A stretch of 64,000 nucleotides of DNA. It comes from Plantactinospora sp. KBS50 (GTDB lineage Bacteria > Actinomycetota > Actinomycetes > Mycobacteriales > Micromonosporaceae). The notes under the pieces were generated by a model, which did not search any database, was not told the origin of the DNA, and was given only the letters and a program-made list of their open reading frames with translations. Of the stretch, positions 28,054 through 37,615 are shown one piece after another. Both the position numbers and the translations under genes were made by a program. The stretch lies in NCBI RefSeq assembly GCF_002285795.1, contig NZ_CP022961.1, positions 1-64,000 on the forward strand, in the 5' to 3' direction. Each line of letters begins with the position of its first letter. Positions within the stretch are counted from its first letter, which is position 1.

Positions 28054-29093
28054 ATGGCCGACACCTTCTGCCGTCGGGCGATGTAGATGAAGAACGGGGC
28101 GCCGACCAGGGCGGTGATGATGCCGACGTCGACCTCCGAGGGCCGGGCCACGACCCGGCCGATCACGTCGGCGACGGTCAGCAGGATGGCGCCGACCAGC
28201 GCCGAGTAGGGCAGCAGCCAGCGGTGGTCGATGCCGATCAGCAGCCGGCAGATGTGCGGCACGACGAGCCCGACGAAGCCGATCGGACCGGCCACCGCGG
28301 TGACCGCGCCGCAGAGGATGAAGGAGCCGGCGGAGGCGACGACCCGGGTCCGGATCACGTGTTCGCCCAGTCCGGCCGCGACGTCGTCGCCGAGCGCCAG
28401 CGAGTTCAGCCGGCGGGCGGAGGCGGCACAGATCAGCACACCGACCGCCAGGAAGGGCAGAATCATCAGGGCGCGGGAGTACGTCGCACCGCCGACGCCG
28501 CCGATCTGCCAGAACCGGAACTCGTTCATCACCCTGATCCGGGGCAGCAGGATCACGCTCACCAGCGAGCTGACCGCGGCCGCGGTGACCGCGCCGGCCA
28601 GCGCGAGCTTCAGCGGGGTCGGTCCACCGCTGCCCATCGAGGCGATCGTGTAGACGAACGCGGCGGACACGGCGCACCCCGCGATCGCCACCCACACGTA
28701 GGTCAGCGGGCTGGACAGCCCGAAGAAGGCGATCCCGACCACGACGAAGAACGCGGCCCCGGAGGTGACGCCGAGTATCTGCGGATCGGCGAGCGGGTTG
28801 CGGGTGACACCCTGCATGACGGCGCCGGCCAGGCCCAACGCGGCGCCGACCAGCACGGCCAACAGGGTGCGTGGCACCCGTTGGAGCACCGCCGCCTCCG
28901 CCACCCCGTCCCCGCCGCCGGTGAACGCCGAGACGATCTCGCCCGGGCTGATCACCCGGGCGCCGAACGCGATCGACGCCGCGCAGGCGAGGGCCAGCAC
29001 GATGACGGCGGCGGCGAACCAGCCGGCACGGACCGTCGCCGGCCGCCGTGTCGTGACGGCGTCCGGCGACGGTCCGGTGGTGACTGTCTTCAC
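28050..29093 (-). CDS. Iron-siderophore ABC permease 1 (FecC type)
   Basis: A 347-residue FecCD permease with RVPRTLLAVLVGAALGLAGAVMQ, RNPLADPQILGVTSGAAFFVV, FRFWQIGGVGGATYS and GPIGFVGLVVPHICRLLIGI. The GTG start overlaps the binding-protein stop by one base (TAGTG), so it is read together with it. Regulated with the whole operon by the iron box at 30165. Confidence 0.93.
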   Translation of the reverse strand: MKTVTTGPSPDAVTTRRPATVRAGWFAAAVIVLALACAASIAFGARVISPGEIVSAFTGGGDGVAEAAVLQRVPRTLLAVLVGAALGLAGAVMQGVTRNPLADPQILGVTSGAAFFVVVGIAFFGLSSPLTYVWVAIAGCAVSAAFVYTIASMGSGGPTPLKLALAGAVTAAAVSSLVSVILLPRIRVMNEFRFWQIGGVGGATYSRALMILPFLAVGVLICAASARRLNSLALGDDVAAGLGEHVIRTRVVASAGSFILCGAVTAVAGPIGFVGLVVPHICRLLIGIDHRWLLPYSALVGAILLTVADVIGRVVARPSEVDVGIITALVGAPFFIYIARRQKVSAI

Positions 29094-30127
29094 TAGATCT
29101 TGTCGGCGGCGGCGGCGAGCGCGGCGAAGTACTTGTCGATGCCCCAGCCGATCGAGAGCGGCGACGGGTTGGCGGAGGCCGCCAGCGGCGTCGAGTCCTG
29201 CAGGCCGGCCACCGAGCCCCGGGCGATCGCCGGGATCTTCGACATCAGCGGGTCCTTCTGCGCGGCGGCGAGGATCGAGCCCTGCGGGTCGTCGTACGTG
29301 ATCACGATGTCGACGTCGGCGAACTGGTCGGCCTGCTCGGCGCTGATCGTCTCCCAGAACGCGCTGGACTCGGCCGACTTCTTGGCGATGGCGGACGGGG
29401 TGACGAACCCGATGTCGGCCAGGAAACCGGCCCGCGGGTCGTGCGTGGTGTAGAAGCCGATCTGGCTGAAGTCCTTCGGGTCCAGGTAGGTGAACATGAC
29501 CTTCTTGCCGGCCAGCTGCGGGTACTTGGCGAACGCGTCGGCGACCTGCTTGTTCAGCGAGGCGATGAGCGCGTCACCCTCGGCGGCGAGGCCGAGCGCC
29601 TGGCTGTTCAGCTTGATCATGTCGGCCAGCGAGGTGCCCCAGGCCGCCTCGGGGTACGCCACGGTCGGCGCGATCTGGCTGAGCTTGTCGTAATCCTCCT
29701 TGGTCAGGCCGCTGTAGGCGGCGAGGATCACGTCGGGGGTGGTGTCGGCGACAGCCTCGAAGTCGATGCTGTCCGTCTCGTCGAACAGCACCGGCGTGCC
29801 GGCGCCCAACTCGGTGAGCTTCGTCTTCACCCAGGGCAGGACGCCGTCGCCGTCGTCGTCGCCCCAGGACGCCTTGGCGAATCCGACGGGCACGACGCCG
29901 AGGGCGAGTGCGACCTCGTGGTTGGCCCAGTTGACCGCGGCGACCCGTTCGGGCTTCGCCTCGATTGTGGTGGTGCCGAAGGCATGGGTGATGGTGACCG
30001 GGAACTGCGCCGCCGCCGGGGCCGAGGACGCATCCCCGGGCTCCTCCGACGAGTCTCCGCAAGCGCCGAGGGACAGCGCGACGGCGATCGACGCCGCGAC
30101 GGCCAGGACCCTGGAAGGGGTACGCAT
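29093..30127 (-). CDS. Iron-siderophore binding lipoprotein
   Basis: A 344-residue lipoprotein with signal peptide and lipobox LSLGAC near residue 23. A class III binding fold follows with FPVTITHAFGTTTIEAKPERVAAVNWANHEVALALGVVPVG and PDVILAAYSGLTKEDYDKLSQIAPTVAYPE. It resembles FepB/FhuD-type siderophore receptors; which siderophore is bound cannot be told. First gene of the operon, about 40 bases downstream of a strong IdeR/DmdR1-type iron box. Confidence 0.93.
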   Translation of the reverse strand: MRTPSRVLAVAASIAVALSLGACGDSSEEPGDASSAPAAAQFPVTITHAFGTTTIEAKPERVAAVNWANHEVALALGVVPVGFAKASWGDDDGDGVLPWVKTKLTELGAGTPVLFDETDSIDFEAVADTTPDVILAAYSGLTKEDYDKLSQIAPTVAYPEAAWGTSLADMIKLNSQALGLAAEGDALIASLNKQVADAFAKYPQLAGKKVMFTYLDPKDFSQIGFYTTHDPRAGFLADIGFVTPSAIAKKSAESSAFWETISAEQADQFADVDIVITYDDPQGSILAAAQKDPLMSKIPAIARGSVAGLQDSTPLAASANPSPLSIGWGIDKYFAALAAAADKI

Positions 30128-30164
30128 CAGAACTCCATATGTGTCCGGGAAATCTTCGCTTTTA

Positions 30165-30183
30165 AAAGGTTAGGCTAACCTAA
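30165..30183 (-). promoter_or_regulatory. IdeR/DmdR-type iron box
   Basis: AAAGGTTAGGCTAACCTAA matches the actinobacterial iron-box consensus TTAGGTTAGGCTAACCTAA at 17 of 19 positions and holds a perfect AGGTTAGGCTAACCT-type dyad core. It lies about 40 bases before the start of the siderophore-binding protein gene. An iron-loaded DtxR-family repressor is expected to shut the operon off in iron-replete cells. Confidence 0.9.
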
Positions 30184-30358
30184 AAACTCGTTCCGTCCAG
30201 AGGGTGTGATCCACGCTTGACCTGCGGACCCCCGGCTACCGGCCGATCCGCGTCTGCGGTATGCCCGGACGATCCGGGGACGCTCGCGGCGTCCAGGTCG
30301 GGTGGGCGGCCGCGTATTGGAAGTGCGCCGCGGCCGGGCAACGGGGTTGGATCGCCAC

Positions 30359-31225
30359 ATGCATGTCGACCTGAGGACGCCGGATCCCCACGCGCTCGAC
30401 GCGATCCTGTCCGACCTGGCGTCCTGGCAGCAGGATGGCCTGCCGGTCCAGTTGCATCCGGGCGACCTGGGGTGGCAATGGCGATTCGGAGCAGCCGCGC
30501 TGGCCAGGTCGCTACGCGTGTGGACGGTGCGGGAGACCGTCGTGGCGATCGGGTTTCTCGACGAGGCGTCGCTGATCCGGATGGCTGTCCGGCCGTCGGC
30601 GGACCAGGATGAGGAACTCGCGCAGACACTCGTGCGCGACCTGGAGGATCCCGCCCGACCCGTGCTGGCCGGCGACAGGGTGGTGGTGGAGGCCCGGTTC
30701 GGAATGGCCCTGCGGTCGCTGCTGCACCAGCGTGGCTGGGTGGATGACGAGCCGTGGACGCCGCTGGTCCACGATCTACGGGACCCCGTCGAGGTCCCCG
30801 ATCTGCGGGTGGAGACGGTCGGTCAGGACCGGGTCGCCGACCGGGTCGCGGTGCAGCGCGGGGCCTTCGACCGTTCGACCTTCACCGCCGACCGGTGGAC
30901 CGTGATGTCGCGGTCGCCGGCATACCGGCACGCTCGGTGCCTGGTGGGATACGACGACCGGGACAACGCGGTGGCGGCGGTCACGGTCTGGTCGGCCGGT
31001 GTGGGCCGTGCCGGCCTCCTGGAGCCGATGGGTGTTCACCGCGACCATCGCGGTCACGGCTACGGCACCGCGATCACCCTCGCCGCGGTCTCGGCCCTGG
31101 GTGACATGGGCGCCTCCAGCGCCACCGTCGCCACCCGGACGGCCAACGAGGGTGCCGTCGCGACCTACGCATCCGCTGGCTTTCGCCGCCTGCCCGCAGT
31201 CACCGACTTCGCCTTCACCCGCTGA
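30359..31225 (+). CDS. GNAT-family N-acetyltransferase
   Basis: A 288-residue protein. The C-terminal half carries the GNAT acetyl-CoA motif GVHRDHRGHGYGTAITLAAV near residue 225 and the helix segment ANEGAVATYASAGFRRL. The N-terminal half looks like a degenerate second GNAT repeat. The ATG at 30359 is preferred; an upstream GTG at 30302 is possible but codes for an Arg-rich leader without family resemblance. Substrate unknown. Divergent from the siderophore operon. Confidence 0.85.
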   Translation: MHVDLRTPDPHALDAILSDLASWQQDGLPVQLHPGDLGWQWRFGAAALARSLRVWTVRETVVAIGFLDEASLIRMAVRPSADQDEELAQTLVRDLEDPARPVLAGDRVVVEARFGMALRSLLHQRGWVDDEPWTPLVHDLRDPVEVPDLRVETVGQDRVADRVAVQRGAFDRSTFTADRWTVMSRSPAYRHARCLVGYDDRDNAVAAVTVWSAGVGRAGLLEPMGVHRDHRGHGYGTAITLAAVSALGDMGASSATVATRTANEGAVATYASAGFRRLPAVTDFAFTR

Positions 31226-31811
31226 CCGCACGCCCCTGTCCGAGCGCGGCCTTCAGCACCCAGGAGGTGGGTCGGGGCCGGCCGGGAAGGTCGGCGCGTC
31301 CCGTGGACCAGAGAAGCACCCGTACCGGATCTCCGGCCGGCGCGTCCGGAAAGAGGCGGGTGAGTACGGCGGCGCAGAGCGACTCGGGTGGCTGCCAGCG
31401 GACGCCGAGCCCTTCGGTGATGTCGTGGGTGTGTACCAGGGTCTCGTTCACGCCCAACGCCGCGAATCCGCTCGGGTCCGTCGGTCCCCAGTGCCAGGCG
31501 CGTGCCGAGGGGTCCGAAGCGGCCAGCGCGCCGCTCAGCAGCCGTCCCGCACCGCCGACAATCTCCAGCAGGTCGCCGGGGGACGCGTCATCGCGTACCA
31601 CCAGGTCGAACGGAAGGTAGCGGGACCCGGGCCGGGCAGCGAGTTGCCCGGCGTAGGCGAGAAGGTCGTGCGCGACATGGGCGGCCGTCTTCCAGCAGCT
31701 CCAGTCGAGGGTGCCGGCCGGCTGCCGCCAGTCCGCGGATCGGTGCGGCGCGAGGACCCCTACCATCTCGGCCACGGCTTGATCGACATCGCGGTTGTCC
31801 ATCGGGCGCAT
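31215..31811 (-). CDS. Maleylpyruvate isomerase-like (DinB-fold) protein
   Basis: A 198-residue protein related to mycothiol-dependent maleylpyruvate isomerases and DinB-fold proteins. Features: DQAVAEMVGVLAPHRSADW and LDWSCWKTAAHVAHDLLAYAGQL near the N-terminus with metal-ligand-type His residues, and ALGVNETLVHTHDITEGLGV near residue 120 with His-X-His. Metal-dependent thiol transfer using mycothiol is likely; the true substrate is unknown. It converges with the GNAT gene (11-base overlap). Confidence 0.82.
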   Translation of the reverse strand: MRPMDNRDVDQAVAEMVGVLAPHRSADWRQPAGTLDWSCWKTAAHVAHDLLAYAGQLAARPGSRYLPFDLVVRDDASPGDLLEIVGGAGRLLSGALAASDPSARAWHWGPTDPSGFAALGVNETLVHTHDITEGLGVRWQPPESLCAAVLTRLFPDAPAGDPVRVLLWSTGRADLPGRPRPTSWVLKAALGQGRAVSG

Positions 31812-31872
31812 GACGGGAAGCCTGCCAAATTCCGCGCCGGCACGCCGTACCCCCTGTCCTGGCCGTTCGCGG

Positions 31873-32463
31873 TCAGCCGGGCGGTGTCGACGGTGCCGTG
31901 GCCCGCAGCCCCTCCAACATCGTGCGGAGGTAGCGGCGTGCCGTGGCGGTTCGCTCGGCCGGTGTCTCGCGGTGCACCTCGGCGGCGTAGGCGATCCCGC
32001 ACATCAGCGGCACCAGGTCGGCCGCGGTCAGGTCGGCGCGCACCACTCCGGCGTCGTGGGCACGCGCCAGCAGTGTGCTGCCGGCCGACCGCAGCGACCG
32101 TTTGAGTTCGGTGGTGCGGGGCAGGGCGTCCCGCGTGGCGGCGGAGACCGTGGCCAGGGAGGGGTCACCGACCTGGGCCTCCACCGTGTGCATCAGGAAG
32201 CCGGTCAGCGCCCGCCATGCATCGGTGTCGTGCACCGCCTCCTCGCCGTACCCGGCGAGCCTCTCCAGGCACGGGAGGGCGACGGTCTCCAGCAGCGCCT
32301 CGGGCGTGGCGAAGTGTCGATAGACGGTGCCGACACCGAGTCCGGCGCGCCGGGCGACGTCGTTGAGCTGCAACGGAATGTGCTCGTCGACCAGGTCGCG
32401 GGCCACGGCGACGATCCGGTCCCAGTTGCGGGCGGCGTCCCTGCGCAGTGGCGGACCGGTCAT
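31873..32463 (-). CDS. TetR-family repressor
   Basis: A 196-residue regulator with an N-terminal HTH: LQLNDVARRAGLGVGTVYRHFATPEALLETV (about residues 30-62). The ligand-binding C-terminal part is helical. It sits 29 bases downstream of the SDR gene in the same direction, forming an apparent SDR-TetR operon. The twin 13-base palindromes at 33412 and 33451 are good candidates for its operators. Confidence 0.92.
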   Translation of the reverse strand: MTGPPLRRDAARNWDRIVAVARDLVDEHIPLQLNDVARRAGLGVGTVYRHFATPEALLETVALPCLERLAGYGEEAVHDTDAWRALTGFLMHTVEAQVGDPSLATVSAATRDALPRTTELKRSLRSAGSTLLARAHDAGVVRADLTAADLVPLMCGIAYAAEVHRETPAERTATARRYLRTMLEGLRATAPSTPPG

Positions 32464-32492
32464 GGGATCAGCTTATGTGGACCGCCCGCCGT

Positions 32493-33392
32493 TCACGGTC
32501 GCCAGGCCGCCGTGACCGGCGCGTACCGCTCGCTCAGCCGGCGTACGGCCGCAACGAGGCGATGGTCGGTGGCGGGTCGGAACGGCGCCGCCGGCCGCCC
32601 GTCCGGGCCGATCACGACTCCGGTTCGGCCGTCGAGTGTCGCCGCGGTGCCGGCGATGATCGACGGCCGGGCGGCCACCGACGCCGGCCCGGCGGTCGAT
32701 CGGGCGAACCTGCGCCGCACCAGCGGCCACAGCAGGCGCAGGCCCGGCGAGACGATCCGCGGGTCGTCCATCGTGCCGGTGGTCATGTCGGTCGCCGCGC
32801 CACCCGGGTCGGCGGCGAAGACCGACACCCCCGATCCGGCCAGCCGTGCGGCCAGGTCGAGGGTGTAGGCCAGGTTGGCTAGCTTCGCCCGGCCGTACCA
32901 GTGGAACCCGTAGTAGCCCCCGGGCGGCTCGACCGCGTCGAAGTCGCGCCTGGCCACACCGACCGCGCCCGAGGTCACGTTCACGATCCGGCTCGGCGCG
33001 CCGGCCGACAGCGTGGGCAGGAGCAGTTCGGTCAGCAGGTAGGGCGAGAGGTGGTTGACCACGAACGAGGCCTCGACATCGGCGACGTCGCGGCGTTCGG
33101 CGAACATCGCACCCACGTTGTTGACGAGCAGCTTCAGCGGTGTCCCCGAGCCGGCGTGCTCGGCCGCGATGCGCTCGGCGAGCGCGCGGACCTGGTCGAG
33201 GGAGGCCAGATCGGCGGAGAGGAAGCGGGCCGGGTGTGCCGGTGCGGTCGCGGTGATCCGCTCGACGGCTCGGGCACCCCGGCCGGGGTCGCGCCCGACG
33301 ACCGTGACGGCGAAGCCGGCCGCCGCCAACCCGAGCGCCGTTTCCAAGCCGATGCCGCCGGTCCCCGCCGTGACGATCGCCTGCTGCTGCAC
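32493..33392 (-). CDS. Short-chain dehydrogenase/reductase
   Basis: A 299-residue SDR with cofactor motif TAGTGGIGLETALGLA (slightly altered TGxxxGxG), NNVG near residue 90, catalytic Ser in VNVTSGAVG, and the Tyr/Lys pair in WYGRAKLANLAY. NADP preference is likely because of the Arg after the second strand (GRDPGRG). The GTG at 33392 is chosen because AAGGAG lies eight bases before it; the GTG at 33401 is too close. Probably repressed by the TetR regulator downstream. Confidence 0.9.
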   Translation of the reverse strand: MQQQAIVTAGTGGIGLETALGLAAAGFAVTVVGRDPGRGARAVERITATAPAHPARFLSADLASLDQVRALAERIAAEHAGSGTPLKLLVNNVGAMFAERRDVADVEASFVVNHLSPYLLTELLLPTLSAGAPSRIVNVTSGAVGVARRDFDAVEPPGGYYGFHWYGRAKLANLAYTLDLAARLAGSGVSVFAADPGGAATDMTTGTMDDPRIVSPGLRLLWPLVRRRFARSTAGPASVAARPSIIAGTAATLDGRTGVVIGPDGRPAAPFRPATDHRLVAAVRRLSERYAPVTAAWRP

Positions 33393-33411
33393 AGCCCACA
33401 CTCCTTGATCC

Positions 33412-33463
33412 GGATAGACTATCCACTTGCGGTGACCGTAGCAGCGAATCGGATTGTCTATCC
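33412..33463. promoter_or_regulatory. Twin operator palindromes upstream of the SDR-TetR unit
   Basis: GGATAGACTATCC at 33412-33424 and GGATTGTCTATCC at 33451-33463, 39 bases apart. Both are 13-base palindromes of the form GGATA-N3-TATCC with one deviation. They lie between the SDR gene and the divergent LtrA gene. Binding by the TetR regulator is inferred. Confidence 0.7.
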
Positions 33464-33571
33464 GCTTATCCGGGTGTGGCGCTCATCGCACCGTCAGCAC
33501 CGGATTCGGATGCGACCTGGCGCGGTCCGCCGTGGCCTGAAAGTTGGCGCCGCGTGCCCGAGGATGAGGGC

Positions 33572-34882
33572 ATGACGGAGGCGGAGTTCGTATCGCGACT
33601 GCAGGAGGACCTGCGGCATCGGCTGCGCCCGATGTCCGGTCGAGGTCCCAGCTCGGTCACCCCGCTGGAGCTGTTCTACGACCTGATCTATGTGATCGCC
33701 TTCGGCATGGCGGCCGACCTGCTCGCGCGCGCGGTCCTGGAGGGCGACCTCGGCCCGGGTCTGGGCGCGTACGTCTTCGCGATCTTCGGTGTGACCTGGG
33801 CCTGGCTGAACTTCACCTGGTTCAGCTCGGCCTACGGCAACGACGACGCGCTCTTCCGCGTCGCGACCGTCGTGCAGATGGTCGGCGTCGTCGTCTTCAC
33901 CTTCGGCCTGCCGGTGAGCTTCGCCCACGCCGCGCACGGCGGGAGCCCGAACAACGTCCTGCTGGTCGTCGGGTACGTCATCATGCGGGTGCCGCTCATC
34001 GGGTTGTGGCTGCGGGCGGCGCGGGAGGACCCCGAGCACCGGCGAACCTCGACCGCGTACGCCGTGGTGATCATCGTCGCCCAGATCGGCTGGGTGCTCA
34101 CGACGCTGCCCGGCCTGCCCACGGCTCCCACCATCGTGGCCCTCGGCGTCCTCGGGACCGCCGAACTGATCGCACCGGTCGTCATCGAGCGCCGGATCGG
34201 CCCCGCGCCGTGGAACGCCGGCCACATCGCGGAGCGGTTCGGCCTGCTCACCCTCATCACCCTGGGCGAGGTCGTCGCGGCCACGGTCGCGGCCGTCGGC
34301 GTCCTGGTGGGCGACAGCGGCTGGTCCGTGGCGGCGGTGGTGATCGCCGCGTCCGGGCTGTTCAGCGCCGCCGGGCTCTGGTGGGCGTACTACCTCATAC
34401 CCGCGCACACGGTCCTGGAGCGGTGGCCGGCGCGGACCTTCGGCTGGCGAAACGCCCACCTGCCGTTGTTCGGCGCCATCGCCGCGGTCGGCGCCGGCCT
34501 GCGGGTCGCCGCGGACGGGGTGGAGGGCCACACGCTGTCCCTGCTGGAGATCACGCTCGCCCTGGCCGTACCGGTCGCGGTCGTGGTGTTTCTCGTCTAC
34601 CTGCTCTGGAGCCTTGTGGTGCGCTCGTTCGACGCCTCGCACCTCCCGCTGTTCATGTGCACGCTCGCGCCGATCGCCGCCGCGATCCTGGTCGCCGGCG
34701 CGGTCGATCCGCACGACCCGATCGACCTTTCCCGCGACGCGCACCTGGTCGCGCTGGTCGCGGTGATCGCGCTGGTGTCGCTCTCCTGCGTCGTCGAGGT
34801 GGTGGGACACGAGCGGGTCGGCTATCCGCACACGTTGCGCGCCATGGGGTTGGATCCCCGGCTGGCACCCCGCGACGGTTGA
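33572..34882 (+). CDS. Low temperature requirement A (LtrA) family membrane protein
   Basis: A 436-residue multipass protein of the LtrA family, whose biochemical role is not known. It has the family N-terminal segment SSVTPLELFYDLIYVIAFGMAADLL, then about ten or eleven hydrophobic helices and RFGLLTLITLGEVVAATVAAVG in the middle, typical of LtrA. ATG 33572 was taken; in-frame upstream GTG codons give a leader without conserved character. It starts about 108 bases after the operator pair, so it may share the regulation. Confidence 0.88.
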   Translation: MTEAEFVSRLQEDLRHRLRPMSGRGPSSVTPLELFYDLIYVIAFGMAADLLARAVLEGDLGPGLGAYVFAIFGVTWAWLNFTWFSSAYGNDDALFRVATVVQMVGVVVFTFGLPVSFAHAAHGGSPNNVLLVVGYVIMRVPLIGLWLRAAREDPEHRRTSTAYAVVIIVAQIGWVLTTLPGLPTAPTIVALGVLGTAELIAPVVIERRIGPAPWNAGHIAERFGLLTLITLGEVVAATVAAVGVLVGDSGWSVAAVVIAASGLFSAAGLWWAYYLIPAHTVLERWPARTFGWRNAHLPLFGAIAAVGAGLRVAADGVEGHTLSLLEITLALAVPVAVVVFLVYLLWSLVVRSFDASHLPLFMCTLAPIAAAILVAGAVDPHDPIDLSRDAHLVALVAVIALVSLSCVVEVVGHERVGYPHTLRAMGLDPRLAPRDG

Positions 34883-34884
34883 GC

Positions 34885-34906
34885 ACGGCGGACGATCGGC
34901 CGCCGT
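34885..34906. terminator. Hairpin between convergent LtrA and sigma-factor genes
   Basis: ACGGCGG at 34885-34891 pairs with CCGCCGT at 34900-34906 over an 8-base loop, directly after the LtrA stop and at the stop of the convergent sigma-factor gene. It probably acts in both directions. Confidence 0.5.
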
Positions 34907-36129
34907 CACCCGGGGCGGCTCCGCCACCCCGGCACGCCGGCCCGGCAGCGGGCGGCCTGCCGGATCAGGTGGTCACGCTCGGCGACGTTCGTGGCCCGCT
35001 GCGCTGCCTCGGCGTACGCCCCGGCCGCGGCCGGCAGGTCGGCGCCGAGTTCGTGCAGGTGCGCGCGCACGGCGTACCAGCGGTGCCGGTCGCCGATCAC
35101 GGCGCGCAGCCGGTCCGTCTCGCGCAGCCCCGCGGCGGCCCCGAGGACGTGGCCGACCGCGACCGCGCGGCCGAGCACCGCGGCCGGATCCTGGCGCACG
35201 GGGTCCCCGCTCAGCCCGACGAGATCGTCGTACCAGGCGAGGATCTGCGGCCAGTCGGTCTCCTCGGCGCTCGCCGCGTCGTCGTGCAGCGCGGCGATCG
35301 CGGCCTCGATCTGGTAGCGACCCGGCGGCCGTTGGGCCGTCTGGCCAGCGAGCGCCGACTGCAGGATCCGCACGCCCTCGGCGATCTCCCGGGTGTCCCA
35401 CCGGCCGCGGTCCTGCCGGTCGAGGGTGACGATCCGTCCCTCGCCGTCGAGTCGCGCCGGGAGCCGGGCGTGGTTGAGCAGCATCAGCGCGAGCAGCCCG
35501 CGCGCCTCGGGCTCACCGGTGGCGAGGGTGAGCTGGCGGGCGAGCCGGATCGCCTCGGCGGTGAGGTCCACCCGGCCGGTGTGGCCGGCGGCGTAGACCA
35601 GGTACAGCACGCGCAGCACGACGGCGAGGTCACCGGGCCGGTCCAGGCTCCGTCCGCGTACGGTGCGTTTGGCGCGGCCGATCCGCTGCGCCATCGTCGC
35701 CTCGGGGACATAGAACGCCTCGGCGATCTCCCGGGTGGAGAGGCCGCCGACGGCGCGCAGGGTCAGCGCCACCTGTGACGCGGGCGCGAGGTCGGGGTGG
35801 CAGCAGCAGAACAGCAGGAAGAGGGTGTCGTCGCCGGCCTCGGTGCCGTCCGGCCGGGGGGCGGCGTACATCGCCTGTTCGCGGCGGTTCCGCGCGGCCT
35901 CGCTGCGGCGGGCGTCCACGAGCCGGCGCGTGGCGACCGTGGTCAGCCAGGCGCGCGGGTCGCGCGGCGGATGTTCGGGCCAGACCCGCAGCGCCTCCAG
36001 CAGCGCCTCCTGCAACGCGTCCTCGGCGGCGTCGAAGTCCTCGCCGCGGCGTACCAGCCCGGCGAGCACCCGGGGGACGAGGGCGCGCAGCGCACCCTCG
36101 TCCCGCCACGGCGCCGGTACGTCGAGCAA
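34906..36129 (-). CDS. ECF42-type RNA polymerase sigma factor with C-terminal extension
   Basis: A 407-residue sigma factor. Region 2 includes DAAEDALQEALLEALRVW and PRAWLTTVATRRLVDARRSEAARNRR. Region 4 includes GGLSTREIAEAFYVPEATMAQRIGRAKRTVR. A long helical C-terminal extension (about residues 180-407) marks the ECF42 group, which is known to need this extension and to pair with DGPF proteins. No anti-sigma factor is seen. It starts with TTG one base after the DGPF stop, so translation should be coupled to it. Confidence 0.92.
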   Translation of the reverse strand: MLDVPAPWRDEGALRALVPRVLAGLVRRGEDFDAAEDALQEALLEALRVWPEHPPRDPRAWLTTVATRRLVDARRSEAARNRREQAMYAAPRPDGTEAGDDTLFLLFCCCHPDLAPASQVALTLRAVGGLSTREIAEAFYVPEATMAQRIGRAKRTVRGRSLDRPGDLAVVLRVLYLVYAAGHTGRVDLTAEAIRLARQLTLATGEPEARGLLALMLLNHARLPARLDGEGRIVTLDRQDRGRWDTREIAEGVRILQSALAGQTAQRPPGRYQIEAAIAALHDDAASAEETDWPQILAWYDDLVGLSGDPVRQDPAAVLGRAVAVGHVLGAAAGLRETDRLRAVIGDRHRWYAVRAHLHELGADLPAAAGAYAEAAQRATNVAERDHLIRQAARCRAGVPGWRSRPG

Positions 36130-36130
36130 C

Positions 36131-36541
36131 TCAGTCCTGCGCCGGCGACCCGGACATGACCTCGCGGATGTCGATCCACTCGTACAGCGGTTCGCCGCCG
36201 GGGCCGGGCTCGGATGATACGTACGCCGCCAGCTCGACGGCCCGTTCGTAGGACTCCACGTCGATCATGTACCAGCCGGCGACCAGGTCACTCGTCTCGG
36301 GCAGCGGGCCGTCGGTGGTCACCGGGGCCGCGTCCGGTCCGCCGTACCGGACCCAGGTGCGTTCCGGGGTGAGCGCCTGCGCGTCGACGTACTCGCCGTT
36401 CTTCTCCAGCAGCTCGCCGACGTGCCGGAGGAAGGCCATGTGCGCCTCCACGTCCTCGGGCGCCCACTGGTCCATCGGGGGTACGGCGCGGTGCGGTTCC
36501 GGGCCACCCCGGTAGTGCTTGAGAAGCAGGTACTTCGGCAT
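36131..36541 (-). CDS. YCII-related DGPF-domain protein, partner of the ECF42 sigma factor
   Basis: A 136-residue protein with a ferredoxin-like YCII fold. Features: KYLLLKHYRGG at the N-terminus, HMAFLRHVGELLEKNGEYVDAQAL, and the DGPLPETSDLVAGWYMIDVESYERAVELA segment carrying the DGP(F) motif. CAGGAGA precedes the ATG at 36541. DGPF proteins and ECF42 sigma factors co-occur widely; the DGPF proteins are presumed targets or sensors. Confidence 0.92.
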   Translation of the reverse strand: MPKYLLLKHYRGGPEPHRAVPPMDQWAPEDVEAHMAFLRHVGELLEKNGEYVDAQALTPERTWVRYGGPDAAPVTTDGPLPETSDLVAGWYMIDVESYERAVELAAYVSSEPGPGGEPLYEWIDIREVMSGSPAQD

Positions 36542-36645
36542 CGTGGTCTCCTGGTGTCGGTTCTGGGCCGCGCCCGTCGAGGCCCTTCGTCCGGTGAGCG
36601 GAGCCGGCCGGCGCTTCTCGACATGATGTCGCCAGTTTGCCGAGA

Positions 36646-37536
<891 letters not shown>

Positions 37537-37539
37537 TCT

Positions 37540-37595
37540 GTTAGTGACACTAACGTTAGTCGGACTAACGAAGCTAGTTCGTTAGTCCGACTAAC
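37540..37595. promoter_or_regulatory. Three GTTAGT-N3-ACTAAC operators between hydrolase and MarR genes
   Basis: GTTAGTGACACTAAC at 37540-37554, GTTAGTCGGACTAAC at 37555-37569 and GTTAGTCCGACTAAC at 37581-37595. The last two lie inside a perfect 18-base inverted repeat (37555-37572 against 37578-37595). MarR dimers bind such dyads, so these are strong candidates for autoregulation and control of the hydrolase gene. Confidence 0.85.
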
Positions 37596-37615
37596 GCAAG
37601 CGCTAGGATCCGGAC

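Noticed and set aside
28351..28372. Second parS candidate around a CACGTG core
   Set aside because: Flanks do not match TGTTNC/GAAACA and it lies within a coding region.
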